DNA of 59,936 nt from Candidatus Rokuibacteriota bacterium (GTDB lineage Bacteria > Methylomirabilota > Methylomirabilia > Rokubacteriales > CSP1-6), in NCBI GenBank assembly GCA_016866775.1, contig VGLJ01000027.1:1-59936 (forward strand), read 5' to 3'. The position numbers and the translations under genes are program-made. A model generated the notes under the pieces. The model did not search any database. It saw only the letters and a list, made by a program, of their open reading frames with translations, and had not been told where the DNA came from. Numbering within the stretch: position 1 is the first letter of the stretch; each line of letters opens with the position of its first letter. Of the stretch, positions 45,153-55,477 are shown piece after piece.

Positions 45153-46328
45153 TCAGGCCCCCTCAGCCGAGCGCTTGAACTCGTCGATCGCGTCGGCGTA
45201 GACCTCTTCGGTCCGCGCCGCGACGCTGGCCCAGCTGAACTTCTCCTCGACGCGCTTGCGCCCCGCCTGCCCCATCGCGCGCGCCATCGCCTTGTCCGCG
45301 AGCACGCGTTTCAGCGCCTCGGCCAGCTCGTCGGGCCGCGCGGGCGGCACGAGCAGCCCCGTCGTGCCGTCCTCGACCACTTCGAGGATGCCGCCCGTGG
45401 CGGACGCCACCACCGGCGTCTCGCACGCCATCGCCTCGAGGTTGATGATGCCGAAGGGCTCGTAGACGGACGGACAGCAGAACACGGCGGCGTGGCTGTA
45501 GAGCTGCTTCACCACGTCCGGCGAGACCATCTCGGAGATCCACAGCACGTTCGGATGCTGCGGCACGGCCTTGCGCAGGCGCTCCTCGATCTCCGGCGTG
45601 TCCGGCGCCGACGCGCAGAGGACGACCTGCACGCCCGCCGGGAGCTTCTTCGAGGCCTCGAGCAGGTGGAAGATGCCCTTCTGGTCGGTGATCCTCCCCA
45701 CGAACAGCACGTACGGCTGCTTCACGCCGAGCCGCTCGAGATGGTCACGGGCTTCGATGCGCCGGTAACGCTCGGGATCGATGCCGTTGTGGAGGACGAC
45801 GACCTTCCGCGCGTCGACGTCGAAGTGCTCGATGATGTCTTCACGCATCTTCGCGGACACGCCGATCACGCGATCGGCCGTCTCCACGGCCGTCTTCTCG
45901 ATCCACGACGACAGGAGGTAGCCGCTCCCGAGCTGGTCGGCTTTCCACGGCCGCAGCGGCTCCATGCTGTGCAGCGTGACGACGAGCGGGATGCGGTGGA
46001 GGGTCCGGATCCACAGCCCGGCCATGTCCGCGTACCAGGTGTGCGCGTGGGCGACGTCAGCGTCCACGGGATCGCGCGCCATCGCGAGCCCGATCGAGAG
46101 GGTCTCGAGCGCCGGGGCGAAGAGCGGCCCGTCCTTGCCCGCCTTCAGCCGCTCCCACGGCGCGTACCCCTGGACGGTCACGGGCCCGCTCGACGGGTCC
46201 CGCTGACCGAAGCACCGCACCTCCACCGACATCCGCTTCGAGAGCGCCTGGGTGAGCTGGTCGACGACGACGCCGGCGCCCCCGTAGATGTGGGGCGGGT
46301 ACTCCCGCGTGAGCATGAGGGCTTTCAT
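45153..46328 (-). CDS. GT4 glycogen-synthase-like glycosyltransferase
   Basis: 391 residues. The N terminus MLTREYPPHIYGGAGVVVDQLTQAL and the C-terminal nucleotide-sugar site FCCPSVYEPFGIINLEAMACETPVVAS (E-x7-E motif) fit the actinobacterial-type GlgA family, which builds alpha-1,4-glucan (or maltose-1-phosphate) from ADP- or UDP-glucose. The sequence also has HAHTWYADMAG and LFVGRITDQKG. Intact, on the minus strand, upstream of the HAD gene. Confidence 0.88.
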   Translation of the reverse strand: MKALMLTREYPPHIYGGAGVVVDQLTQALSKRMSVEVRCFGQRDPSSGPVTVQGYAPWERLKAGKDGPLFAPALETLSIGLAMARDPVDADVAHAHTWYADMAGLWIRTLHRIPLVVTLHSMEPLRPWKADQLGSGYLLSSWIEKTAVETADRVIGVSAKMREDIIEHFDVDARKVVVLHNGIDPERYRRIEARDHLERLGVKQPYVLFVGRITDQKGIFHLLEASKKLPAGVQVVLCASAPDTPEIEERLRKAVPQHPNVLWISEMVSPDVVKQLYSHAAVFCCPSVYEPFGIINLEAMACETPVVASATGGILEVVEDGTTGLLVPPARPDELAEALKRVLADKAMARAMGQAGRKRVEEKFSWASVAARTEEVYADAIDEFKRSAEGA

Positions 46329-46350
46329 GAGCTCAGGATAGCGTGCCGCG

Positions 46351-47713
<1,363 letters not shown>

Positions 47714-47721
<8 letters not shown>

Positions 47722-49006
47722 GCGCGGCTCGCTGGAGCGGGATGCGGATCGAGAACATCGTCCCCTCGCCCGGGCGGCTCTTCCACGAGAGCTCGCCGCC
47801 GTGCTCGTCGGTGATCTGCCGCGCGATCGACAGGCCGAGGCCCGTGCCCTGCGGCTTCGTGGTGAAGAACGGCTCGAACAGCCGCTCGCCGACCTCCTGC
47901 GGGATGCCCGGTCCGGTGTCGGCGACGTCGATCTCGACGTGCTCGCCGCGCAGCCGGCTCGACAGCGTGATCGCGCCGCCGGCCGACAGCGCCTCCATGG
48001 CGTTCTTCACGAGGTTGTGGATCGCCTGGCGCAGCAGCGTGCGGTCGATCTCCATCAGCGGGATGTCCGGGTCCACCTCGACCTCGATCGTCAGCCCCTG
48101 CCGCGTGGCGACGGGCCGGATGAAGTCGGCGAGCTCCTTGAGCAGGTGGTTGACCGACTCGTCGTCGAAGTGCGGCTTGGGGAAGCGCGCGAACGCGAGG
48201 TACTCCTCGGTGAGCTGGTCGAGCGCGGTGACCTGGTCGCGGATCGCGCTCACGAGCCCGACGGCCTCCTCACGGTCGCCCTCGCCCGGCGCGCGCACGA
48301 TGTCCTGCAGCATCTCGGCGTTCAGCTCGATCGCGGCGATCGGGTTGCGCACCTCGTGCGCGACCTTCAGCGAGAGCCGGCCGACGGTGGCCATCCGCTC
48401 CGCGACGAGCAGCTCCTCCTGCGCGGCCTGCAGCCGCTGCAGCGTCCCCGTCAGCTCGACGTTGAGGCGCTCCACCTCCTCGCGCGCGCGCCGCTCGCGA
48501 TCGGCGACGTGGCCGAGCGCCCACGCCGGCAGTCCGACGAGGCCCACGAGGATGACGACCGCCGTCCACGCGGCCTGGGGCGGCGCGATCCAGGCCGCGG
48601 TCCAGTAGAGGAGGGCGGCGACGAGCGCCAGCCCGAGGCCCATCCAGCGCCCGAAGTAGTAGGCGTTGACCGCGACGAGCGGATAGAAGAGGTTGACGAA
48701 CGGGCTGTCACCGCCGCCCGTCAGGTAGAGCAGCGCGAAGATGAGCGCGAGGTCGACCGCGAGCGCGGCGCTGAAGATGAGCCGCGTCGCGCGCGGGTTG
48801 ATCGTGACGAGCGCGAAGACGGCGATCTTGTACGCGCCGAACCAGATGACGAGCGAGTAGAGGTCGATCCGGTAGCGCGGGCGCAGCGGCGCCAGACCGA
48901 GACTCGCGAGGCCGCCGACCATGACCACCGCGAGGAGCACCGCGAACACGCGCTCGTCCCGCTCGAGCAGGCGGAAGATCGCGTGCCACGGCTTGCGCTC
49001 GGCCAC
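47714..49006 (-). CDS. membrane sensor histidine kinase (NtrB/ZraS-like)
   Basis: 430 residues. About five or six membrane helices occupy residues 20-165, with only short loops outside, so it may sense a signal in the membrane. Then a coiled-coil (EEVERLNVELTGTLQRLQAAQEELL), the H-box LSLKVAHEVRNPIAAIELN, and ATPase boxes NLVKNAMEAL, DTGPGIP and GTGLGLSIARQI. Partner of the overlapping regulator. Confidence 0.94.
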
Positions 49007-49014
49007 GGACGCGA

Positions 49015-49608
49015 TTATACGGGCCTGCGGCTCTTGCGGTATGCGGCGTAACCGATGACGGCGGCGAGCAGGATCATCCCCGCGAGGATGAGGATGCGCT
49101 GGACGTCGTGCACGCCGCGCATGATCTGCGGCAACTGATCGGTGAAGAGGTAGGCGACGCCGAAGCCGAGCGGTACGCCGATCAGCGCCGCGATGCCGTC
49201 GACGGCCAGGAACTTCCAGAACGGGATGCGGACGATGCCGGCCGTCAGGTACGCCGCGGCGCGGAAGCCCGCCACGAAGCGCGCGGTGAAGACGATCTTC
49301 ATGCCGTGCCGGTGGTAGGCCTCGACGACGACCTGCTCCCGCTCGGGCGTCAGCACGAAGCGCGTGATCCGCCAGTCCATGATGTGCTCGCCCCAGTGAT
49401 GGCCGATCCAGTAGAGGGCGACGTCACCGGACAGCACGCCCACGAAGCAGACGATGAGCGCGAGCCACCACCGGATCACTTCCTGGCTCGCGAGGATCCC
49501 GGCGGCGAAAATCGGCGCCTCTTCGGGGATGGGAGCCCCGAGCCCGGCCACGAACAAGACCAGGAAGATCCCGGCGTACGTGAAGCGCTCGATGAGATCG
49601 GCGACCAA
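49015..49608 (-). CDS. DedA-family membrane protein
   Basis: 197 residues, starting at TTG 49608. Landmarks are the VAGLGAPIPEEAPIF motif near residue 22, FVGVLSGDVALYWIGHHWG, and FTARFVAGFRAAAYLTAGI, with four to five helices. DedA/SNARE-associated proteins are thought to flip lipids or keep the proton gradient. Only 8 bp lie between its start and the opposite-strand glycosyltransferase start, so both messages must begin almost at the start codons or inside the other gene. Confidence 0.88.
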   Translation of the reverse strand: MVADLIERFTYAGIFLVLFVAGLGAPIPEEAPIFAAGILASQEVIRWWLALIVCFVGVLSGDVALYWIGHHWGEHIMDWRITRFVLTPEREQVVVEAYHRHGMKIVFTARFVAGFRAAAYLTAGIVRIPFWKFLAVDGIAALIGVPLGFGVAYLFTDQLPQIMRGVHDVQRILILAGMILLAAVIGYAAYRKSRRPV

Positions 49609-49616
49609 CGGCGAAA

Positions 49617-50714
49617 GTGTATACTGCGCCCACGCCGTCTCCCCTCATCGTCCACACCGAAGCGTCCGTCGGCTTCGGCGGTCAGGAGCTCAGGATCCTC
49701 GCCGAGTCCCGGTGGTTGCGCGACCACGGCTGGGACGTGCTCATCGTCGCGCAGCCCGAGGGTCGCCTCTTCGCCGAAGCGCGCGCCGTCGCCCTGCCCG
49801 TGGCCGCCGTCGCCATGCGGAGCGCGTTCGACCTCCGCGCGATCGTCGCGCTGCGCCGTCTGTTCTCCGAGCGCGGCGCGCGTCTCGTGCACACGCACAG
49901 CTCGGTCGATAGCTGGGCCGGCGGTCTCGCCGCGCGGTCGCTCGGGATCCCCGTCGTGCGCAGCCGTCACGTGACGATCGCGGTGCCGCGACGCCGAACG
50001 CTCGTGTATCGCCTCGCCCACCGGATCCTCACCAGTGCGGAACGCGTGAAGAGTGTCCTGACCGCGTCGGGCGTCGACGGGAACAAGATCGTGGCGGTGC
50101 CGCCGGGCGTCGACACGGCGCGCTTTCATCCGGACGTCTCCGGCACCGCGGTGCGCGCGGAGCTCGGCCTCGCCGGCCCGGTCGCGGGCCTCGTGGCGAA
50201 CATCCGCGGCTCGAAGGGCCACGACGTGTTCCTCGACGCCGCGCGCGAGGTGCGCGCCGCGCTGCCCGACGCGCGCTTCCTGATCGTCGGCGACGGCGTC
50301 GGATACGACGACGTGCGCGCGCGCGTCGACCGGCTCGGGCTCGCGCAGGCGGTCGTGATGACCGGGTTCCGGCGCGACATCCCGGAGGTGATGGCCGCCC
50401 TCGACGTCCTCGTGCTGCCGTCGATCCGCTCGGAGGCGACGTCCCAGGTGATCGTGCAGGCCCTCGCGGTCGGCACGCCGGTCGTGGCGACGAGCGTCGG
50501 CGGGAGCCCCGAAGTCATCCGCGACGGCGAGACCGGCCGTCTCGTGCCTCCGAACGATGCGCACGCGCTGGCCGCGGCGATCGTCGCCACCCTTCGCGAC
50601 CGCGCGGGCGCGCGCGCGATGGCGCGCGCGGGCCAGACGTTCGTTCGCGATCACCTCTCGATCGACGCGCAGATGGCGACGACCACGGGAGTCTATCGCG
50701 AGCTCCTTGGATGA
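49617..50714 (+). CDS. GT4 family glycosyltransferase
   Basis: 365 residues from GTG 49617. The N-terminal domain begins with LIVHTEASVGFGGQELRILAESRWL; the C-terminal domain has VGDGVGYDDVRARV and the sugar-nucleotide motif SIRSEATSQVIVQALAVGTPVVATSVGG. The pattern is that of heptosyl or lipid-linked sugar transferases, the acceptor unknown. It overlaps the next gene by 4 nt. A TATACT box lies at 49620 but is inside the frame. Confidence 0.88.
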   Translation: MYTAPTPSPLIVHTEASVGFGGQELRILAESRWLRDHGWDVLIVAQPEGRLFAEARAVALPVAAVAMRSAFDLRAIVALRRLFSERGARLVHTHSSVDSWAGGLAARSLGIPVVRSRHVTIAVPRRRTLVYRLAHRILTSAERVKSVLTASGVDGNKIVAVPPGVDTARFHPDVSGTAVRAELGLAGPVAGLVANIRGSKGHDVFLDAAREVRAALPDARFLIVGDGVGYDDVRARVDRLGLAQAVVMTGFRRDIPEVMAALDVLVLPSIRSEATSQVIVQALAVGTPVVATSVGGSPEVIRDGETGRLVPPNDAHALAAAIVATLRDRAGARAMARAGQTFVRDHLSIDAQMATTTGVYRELLG

Positions 50715-51451
50715 CCGTCCACGTCGGGACGTCCGGCTACAACTATCCGGAGTGGCGCGGGAGCTTCTATCCCAAGGAGTTGCCGGCGTCCGCGATGCTG
50801 CGCCACTACGGCGAGCGCTTCGGCACGGTCGAGATCAACGCGACGTTCTACCGGATGCCGACCGCGAAGTCGCTCACCGATTGGGCCGCAGCCACGCCGC
50901 CGGGCTTCGTCTTCACGCTGAAGGCGCCCCAGCGGATCACCCACATGCGCCGTCTGCGCGACATCGACGAGCCGCTGCGCGTGTTCTGCGACACCGCGCG
51001 CCTGCTCGGGCCCAAGCTCGGCCCGCTCTTCTTCCAGCTTCCGCCGAACTTCAAGAAGGACACGGGACGGTTACAGGACCTGCTCGCGCAGGTGCCGCCG
51101 GATCTCCGGTGCGCCGTCGAGTTCCGGCACGCGTCGTGGTTCGCGGACGACGTCTACGCGGTGTTACGCAGTCGCGACGCCGCGCTGTGCGTCGCCGACA
51201 CGGAGGACGGCCGCACGCCCGACGAGGCGACGGCTTCCTGGGGCTACTACCGGCTCCGCAACATCGACTATCCCGACGCCGAGCTCGCGGCGTGGGCCGC
51301 CGCGCTCACCCGCCCCGGGCGCGGCGTGGTCTTCTGTTACTTCAAGCACGAGGACACGGGCACGGGTCCCGCGCTGGCCGCGCGGTTGCGCGGGATGCTC
51401 GCGACGCTGACCGCGGATCCTACAGGTCGTTCCCGGAATACGACTGGTTGA
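50711..51451 (+). CDS. DUF72 (YecE-like) protein
   Basis: 246 residues. The TIM-barrel family is recognised by VGTSGYNYPEWRGSFYP at the start, FGTVEINATFYRMP and TLKAPQRITHMRRL, with WGYYRLRN late. The function of DUF72 is unknown. It is coupled to the glycosyltransferase by a 4-nt overlap and ends convergently with the Ehr-like gene (32-bp overlap). Confidence 0.88.
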   Translation: MTVHVGTSGYNYPEWRGSFYPKELPASAMLRHYGERFGTVEINATFYRMPTAKSLTDWAAATPPGFVFTLKAPQRITHMRRLRDIDEPLRVFCDTARLLGPKLGPLFFQLPPNFKKDTGRLQDLLAQVPPDLRCAVEFRHASWFADDVYAVLRSRDAALCVADTEDGRTPDEATASWGYYRLRNIDYPDAELAAWAAALTRPGRGVVFCYFKHEDTGTGPALAARLRGMLATLTADPTGRSRNTTG

Positions 51452-52601
51452 AGGATTTGTTGCAGAGCGGGAAGTCGGGAACGATGTTCTTCAGCAGGGC
51501 GTACGACAGTGGCCGCCAGTTCAAGAAGGACGGGTCCATCACCTTCACGCGGTAGAGCCGCCCGTCGCCGCCGCCCATCACCCAGTGGGTGATCGCGCCG
51601 CGCCAGCCCTCGACCAAGGAGAAGGCCGGAGCGAATGCAGGGAGCGCGGGCAGAGGCTCGACCAGCGGTCCGGCCGGCAAGCGCTCCACGGCCTGGCGGA
51701 TCAGCGTGACCGACTCCCGCGCCTCCTCCACCCGCACGAGGGTCCGTGCCTTGACATCGCCCACGTCATGGACGGGAACCCGGAAGGACAAGTCACCGTA
51801 GGCCGCGAACGGGCGATCCCGGCGTACGTCGATATCGATGCCCGAGGCGCGGGCCACGTAACCAAGCACCCCGTGATCCCGGGCGGTGCGAGTGGTCAGT
51901 CGCCCCGTCCCATCGAGCCGGTCGAGGACGAGCGTGTTCTCGAGCGCCAGCCCGACGATCTCATCGAAGTCCCGGACGGCGGATTCGACCTCGGCGGGCA
52001 GGTCGAGGCCGGCCGGGAGATCGGCGCGGACGCCCCCGGGGACAATGGCGCCGCGGAGCAGACGACTGCCCGTGAGTCGCTTGTTCAGGCGCAGCAGGCG
52101 CTCGCGGATCCGGAAGCAATCCATCTCGAGGAAGATGACCCGGAGGTATTTCGCCCGGTCGGAGACCGGTTTTCCGGCCGCCGCCTCCACGGCCTGGCAG
52201 AAGGCCAGCGAATGCCCGACGGTCGTATCCCCGGAAATTCGCTCCGCCAGCTCGACTCCCGCCGCGGGATCACGGCCTTCGAAGAGCTTCTCCGTGCCCT
52301 TGTGCGTGAAGTACAGCCGGGACTTCATGTCGATGAGCGTCTCGCCCACGACGCTGAATCGGAAGTGCCCCGGCTCGATGATCCCGGCGTGTACCGGACC
52401 GACGGGGATCTCATAGACGCCCTCGCCCCCGACCTCGGTGAACGGGAACGGCCGCCCGTCGTCCGTGAAGTCGCGCGGGACGGCATCCTTGCGAAGGGGA
52501 AGAGCGCAGTGGAGCTCCTTGTCCCGAACCGCGTTGACATCACTCACGCGATCCGCGAACTCCTCGGCGAGCATCCGGGTGATCTGCGGCAAGCGAGTCA
52601 T
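51420..52601 (-). CDS. hydrogenase-4 component G / Ehr-like large subunit, metal-site cysteines missing
   Basis: 393 residues from ATG 52601 (ATGA overlap with the upstream stop). The NuoD/HyfG-like core runs from GVYEIPVGPVHAGIIEPGHFRF through ERISGDTTVGHSLAFCQAVE to the C-terminal DPSFLNW...NIVPDFPLCNKSFNQSYSGNDL. The nickel-binding CxxC pairs of true hydrogenases are absent at both ends (RISGDT and SYSGNDL), which fits the Ehr group (energy-converting hydrogenase-related complexes). The N-terminal NuoC-like domain is shortened to about 45 residues, perhaps by an internal deletion. The following subunit gene is missing too. Confidence 0.8.
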   Translation of the reverse strand: MTRLPQITRMLAEEFADRVSDVNAVRDKELHCALPLRKDAVPRDFTDDGRPFPFTEVGGEGVYEIPVGPVHAGIIEPGHFRFSVVGETLIDMKSRLYFTHKGTEKLFEGRDPAAGVELAERISGDTTVGHSLAFCQAVEAAAGKPVSDRAKYLRVIFLEMDCFRIRERLLRLNKRLTGSRLLRGAIVPGGVRADLPAGLDLPAEVESAVRDFDEIVGLALENTLVLDRLDGTGRLTTRTARDHGVLGYVARASGIDIDVRRDRPFAAYGDLSFRVPVHDVGDVKARTLVRVEEARESVTLIRQAVERLPAGPLVEPLPALPAFAPAFSLVEGWRGAITHWVMGGGDGRLYRVKVMDPSFLNWRPLSYALLKNIVPDFPLCNKSFNQSYSGNDL

Positions 52602-52762
52602 CGCCCGACGATCTCCACGATCTGCTCCAGCAGCGTCTGGAGCGGCGCCGGCACCGTGAGGCCGAGGACGGCCAACGCCGCCATGCAGGCACCGAGAGGA
52701 ACCAGCGGCCACCGGCTCCCCTCGCCCACGGCCGTGCCCACGGGAGGCGCACCGTAGAGCAT
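52598..52762 (-). pseudogene. C-terminal fragment of a HyfF/NuoL-like antiporter subunit
   Basis: 54 residues (MLYGAPPVGTAVGEG..., then WPLVPLGACMAALAVLGLTVPAPLQTLL) match the last helix and tail of hydrogenase-4 component F. The ATG at 52762 is internal to the family; in-frame codons continue a little further (TVAR) and then the opposite-strand HAD gene begins. So the first 400 or more residues are lost. It overlaps the large-subunit gene by 4 nt, the usual operon order. Confidence 0.65.
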
Positions 52763-52782
52763 GCGTGCTACCGTGAGATCGG

Positions 52783-54504
52783 ATGATCGTCCACGTCCTC
52801 GCCTGCGACTACGACGGGACGATCGCCGACGACGGACGCCTCGCGCCGGAGACCGCCGCGGTCCTCGCGCGCGTGCGCGAGTCGGGGCGTAAGCTCTTCC
52901 TCGTCACCGGCCGGATGCTCGACGACCTCAAGGGCGTCTGCCCGGACGTCGACCGCGTCTTCGATCTGATCGTGGCCGAGAACGGCGGTCTTCTCTACAT
53001 TCCCGACCGCCGTGAAATCCGGCGGCTCGGCGACGCGCCGGAGCCCGCACTGATCGAAGCGCTCCAGCGGCGCGGCGTCCCGTTCGACCTCGGCGCCGCG
53101 ATCCTCGCGACCACCGCCGCGTATTCCGAGGCGGCACTCGCGGCGATCCGCGAGGCGGGCGTCGAGCGCACGCTCGTCTTCAACAAGGGCGCGCTGATGC
53201 TGCTGCCCGGCGGCGTGACGAAAGGCACGGGCCTCGCCGCCGCGCTCGACCTGGCGCAGCTCTCCGCGCGCAACCTCGCGGGCGTCGGCGACGCCGAGAA
53301 CGACCACGCGTTCCTCTCGATGTGCGAGTGCGCCGCGGCCGTGGCCGACGCCGTGCCCGCGTTGCGCGAGCGCGCGGACGTGGTGACCTCCGCCGCGGGC
53401 GCCGCCGGCGCGCGCGAGTTCGCCGAGCAGCACGTGCTGCGCGATCTCGCCGACCTCACCGCGCGGCTCGCGCGCCACGATCTCAAGATCGGCGAGGACG
53501 TCGCGGGCGCGCCGGTCGGTGTCGGCGCGCACGGGACGCACATGCTCGTCGTCGGCCCGTCGGCCACCGGCAAGACCTCGCTCACCGCGGCGCTGCTCGA
53601 GCAGCTCATCGACGCCGGGCGCAGCGCGTGTCTCATCGATCCCGAAGGCGACTGCCGCACGCTCAGCGATCTTCAGCACGTGATCGTGATGGGCGGCAGG
53701 GGCGAGCACGCGCTCCCGACGCCGGACGAGCTCGGGCAGCTCCTCGGGCGGCCGGGGCAGAGCCTCGTGCTCGACCTCTCGGCGCTGTCGCGCGCCGAGA
53801 AGGTCACGTACGCGACGAAGGTGCTCGCGACCGCGAACGCGGTGCGCGGCACACGCGGTGTGCCGCACTGGCTCATCATCGACGAAGCGCACCACATCTT
53901 CCCGGCCGAAGGGTCGCAGGCCATGGATCTGCTGCCCGTCGGCACGGAGTCGTTCTGTCTGATCACGCTCGGCGTGGAGCACCTGCCGCGCGAGGTCGTG
54001 GACAGGATCGACGCCATCGCCTCGACGGATCTCGACGCGTTCCGCCGGACGACGGCGGCGGCGTTCGGGCGGCACGTCCACGGCCTGCGGCTGCCGACCG
54101 GCGCGCCGCTCGAGCGCGGCGAGGCCGCGATCGCGTGGCGTGATGCGGATCGGTCCGCGGTCCGCCTGCGCGTGAGCGCGCGGCGCATCGAGCACCGGCG
54201 GCACATCCGCAAGTACACGGAGGGCGAGCTGCCGCCCGACCGCAGCTTCTACTTCCGCGGGCCCGAGCAGGCGCTGAATCTCAGAGCCGCGAACCTCGCG
54301 CGGTTCGTCGAGCTCGCCGAGGGTGTCGACGAGGGGACGTGGGCGCATCACCTGCGCGCGGGCGATTACTCGGGATGGATCGAGGAGATGATCAAGGACG
54401 CCGATCTCGCCGCCGAGATCCGCCCCCTCGAGCAGGACTCCCTGCCGCCGTCGGAGTCGCGCCAGCGCGTGATCGAAGCGATCCGCCGCCGCTACGCCGT
54501 CTAG
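52783..54504 (+). CDS. HAD phosphatase fused to HerA-like ATPase
   Basis: 573 residues. Residues 5-215 form a Cof-type (HAD-IIB) phosphatase: ACDYDGTIADDGRL (Asp9, Asp11), LFLVTGRM, and GVGDAENDHAFL (169-179). Residues 235-500 are a P-loop ATPase of the HerA/FtsK type: Walker A GPSATGKTS (258-266), LIDPEGDCRTL and Walker B HWLIIDEAHHIFP, close to DUF87 proteins. The C-terminal 100 residues are helical (YTEGELPPDRSFYFRGPEQALNL). Linking a sugar-phosphatase fold to a DNA-pump-like ATPase is unusual; the substrate and role are unknown. Confidence 0.85.
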   Translation: MIVHVLACDYDGTIADDGRLAPETAAVLARVRESGRKLFLVTGRMLDDLKGVCPDVDRVFDLIVAENGGLLYIPDRREIRRLGDAPEPALIEALQRRGVPFDLGAAILATTAAYSEAALAAIREAGVERTLVFNKGALMLLPGGVTKGTGLAAALDLAQLSARNLAGVGDAENDHAFLSMCECAAAVADAVPALRERADVVTSAAGAAGAREFAEQHVLRDLADLTARLARHDLKIGEDVAGAPVGVGAHGTHMLVVGPSATGKTSLTAALLEQLIDAGRSACLIDPEGDCRTLSDLQHVIVMGGRGEHALPTPDELGQLLGRPGQSLVLDLSALSRAEKVTYATKVLATANAVRGTRGVPHWLIIDEAHHIFPAEGSQAMDLLPVGTESFCLITLGVEHLPREVVDRIDAIASTDLDAFRRTTAAAFGRHVHGLRLPTGAPLERGEAAIAWRDADRSAVRLRVSARRIEHRRHIRKYTEGELPPDRSFYFRGPEQALNLRAANLARFVELAEGVDEGTWAHHLRAGDYSGWIEEMIKDADLAAEIRPLEQDSLPPSESRQRVIEAIRRRYAV

Positions 54505-55475
54505 CCTTTCGGGTGGCCCGCGCTCGTCCAGCGCACGTCCGTCGAACACGTGTCGTCGCGCAGCCCCAGGAACGTCGGGTGGCGGAGCTTGCCGTCGTCC
54601 GTGCGTTCCGTGAATCCGATTTGCGCGACCAGCTTGGGCTCGACCCACGTCACCCCGCGCTCACGCGGGGCATCCTTGAAGGGTGACGTCGGACGAACCA
54701 GCAACTTCATCCGGCGCATCAGGTGATCCAGCGTCTTGCCCGTGAAGCCCGTGCCGACCTTGCCGGCGTAGCGCAAGGCGCCGTCGGCCCACGCGCCGAC
54801 GATCAGCGCGCCGAAGTGCGTCCGGCTGCCACCGGGTGCGGTGAACCCGCCGATCACGAACTCCTCCTCCGCGCGCACCTTCACCTTGCGCCAGAGCGGC
54901 GAGCGCGTACCCGCGGCGTAGACCGAGCGTCCGTCCTTCGCGATCAGTCCCTCGAGGCCGCGCGCGTGCGCCGCCTCGAACGCCTTGAACCCGTCGTCGG
55001 CGAGCCGGCGCGCGAGCATGAGCGTCTTGCCCGCGGTGACTTCACGCTCGAGCGTGGCGCGGCGCTCGGTGAGCGGGCACGCGCGGAGGTCCTTCCCGCG
55101 CGCGTAGAGGCAGTCGAACGCCACGAAGACCGGCGGCGACGCGGCCTCGCCGACCGTCCTTCGCTGGAGGAGCTGGAAGCGCGAGATGCCGCGACGGTCG
55201 AAGATCACGACTTCGCCGTCGAGGACGAGCGTGGGCGCGCGCAGCCTGGCGATCGCGGCGGCGACCTCCGCGAACTCGTCGGTGCGGTCCTTCATGTTGC
55301 GAGTGAGCAGCGTGACCACGCGGCCTTCCTTGTAGGCGAGAAACCGGAAGCCGTCGTACTTCTCCTCGTAGACCCAGCCCGGCTGGTGAAACGGGTCGTC
55401 GACGAGGGTGGCGAGCATCGGCGCCACCCGGAACGGGATGCGCACCGGAGCGGCCACGCTCCGCGCCGTGGCCAC
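54501..55475 (-). CDS. ATP-dependent DNA ligase, LigD ligase domain
   Basis: 324 residues from GTG 55475 (GTG 55457 is another choice). Motif I is YEEKYDGFRFLAYK with the AMP-accepting Lys; further motifs are LDGEVVIFDRRG, EGLIAKDGRSVYAAG, WRKVKV and a C-terminal OB fold. It matches the ligase part of LigD used in non-homologous end joining. The PE domain is a separate upstream gene and no polymerase domain or ku gene is in the window. Confidence 0.92.
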   Translation of the reverse strand: MATARSVAAPVRIPFRVAPMLATLVDDPFHQPGWVYEEKYDGFRFLAYKEGRVVTLLTRNMKDRTDEFAEVAAAIARLRAPTLVLDGEVVIFDRRGISRFQLLQRRTVGEAASPPVFVAFDCLYARGKDLRACPLTERRATLEREVTAGKTLMLARRLADDGFKAFEAAHARGLEGLIAKDGRSVYAAGTRSPLWRKVKVRAEEEFVIGGFTAPGGSRTHFGALIVGAWADGALRYAGKVGTGFTGKTLDHLMRRMKLLVRPTSPFKDAPRERGVTWVEPKLVAQIGFTERTDDGKLRHPTFLGLRDDTCSTDVRWTSAGHPKG

Positions 55476-55477
55476 GC

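Noticed and set aside
51420-52601. Calling the large subunit a [NiFe] hydrogenase or NuoD
   Set aside because: Nickel-binding CxxC pairs are missing and the quinone-site context of complex I is not present; Ehr-like fits better.
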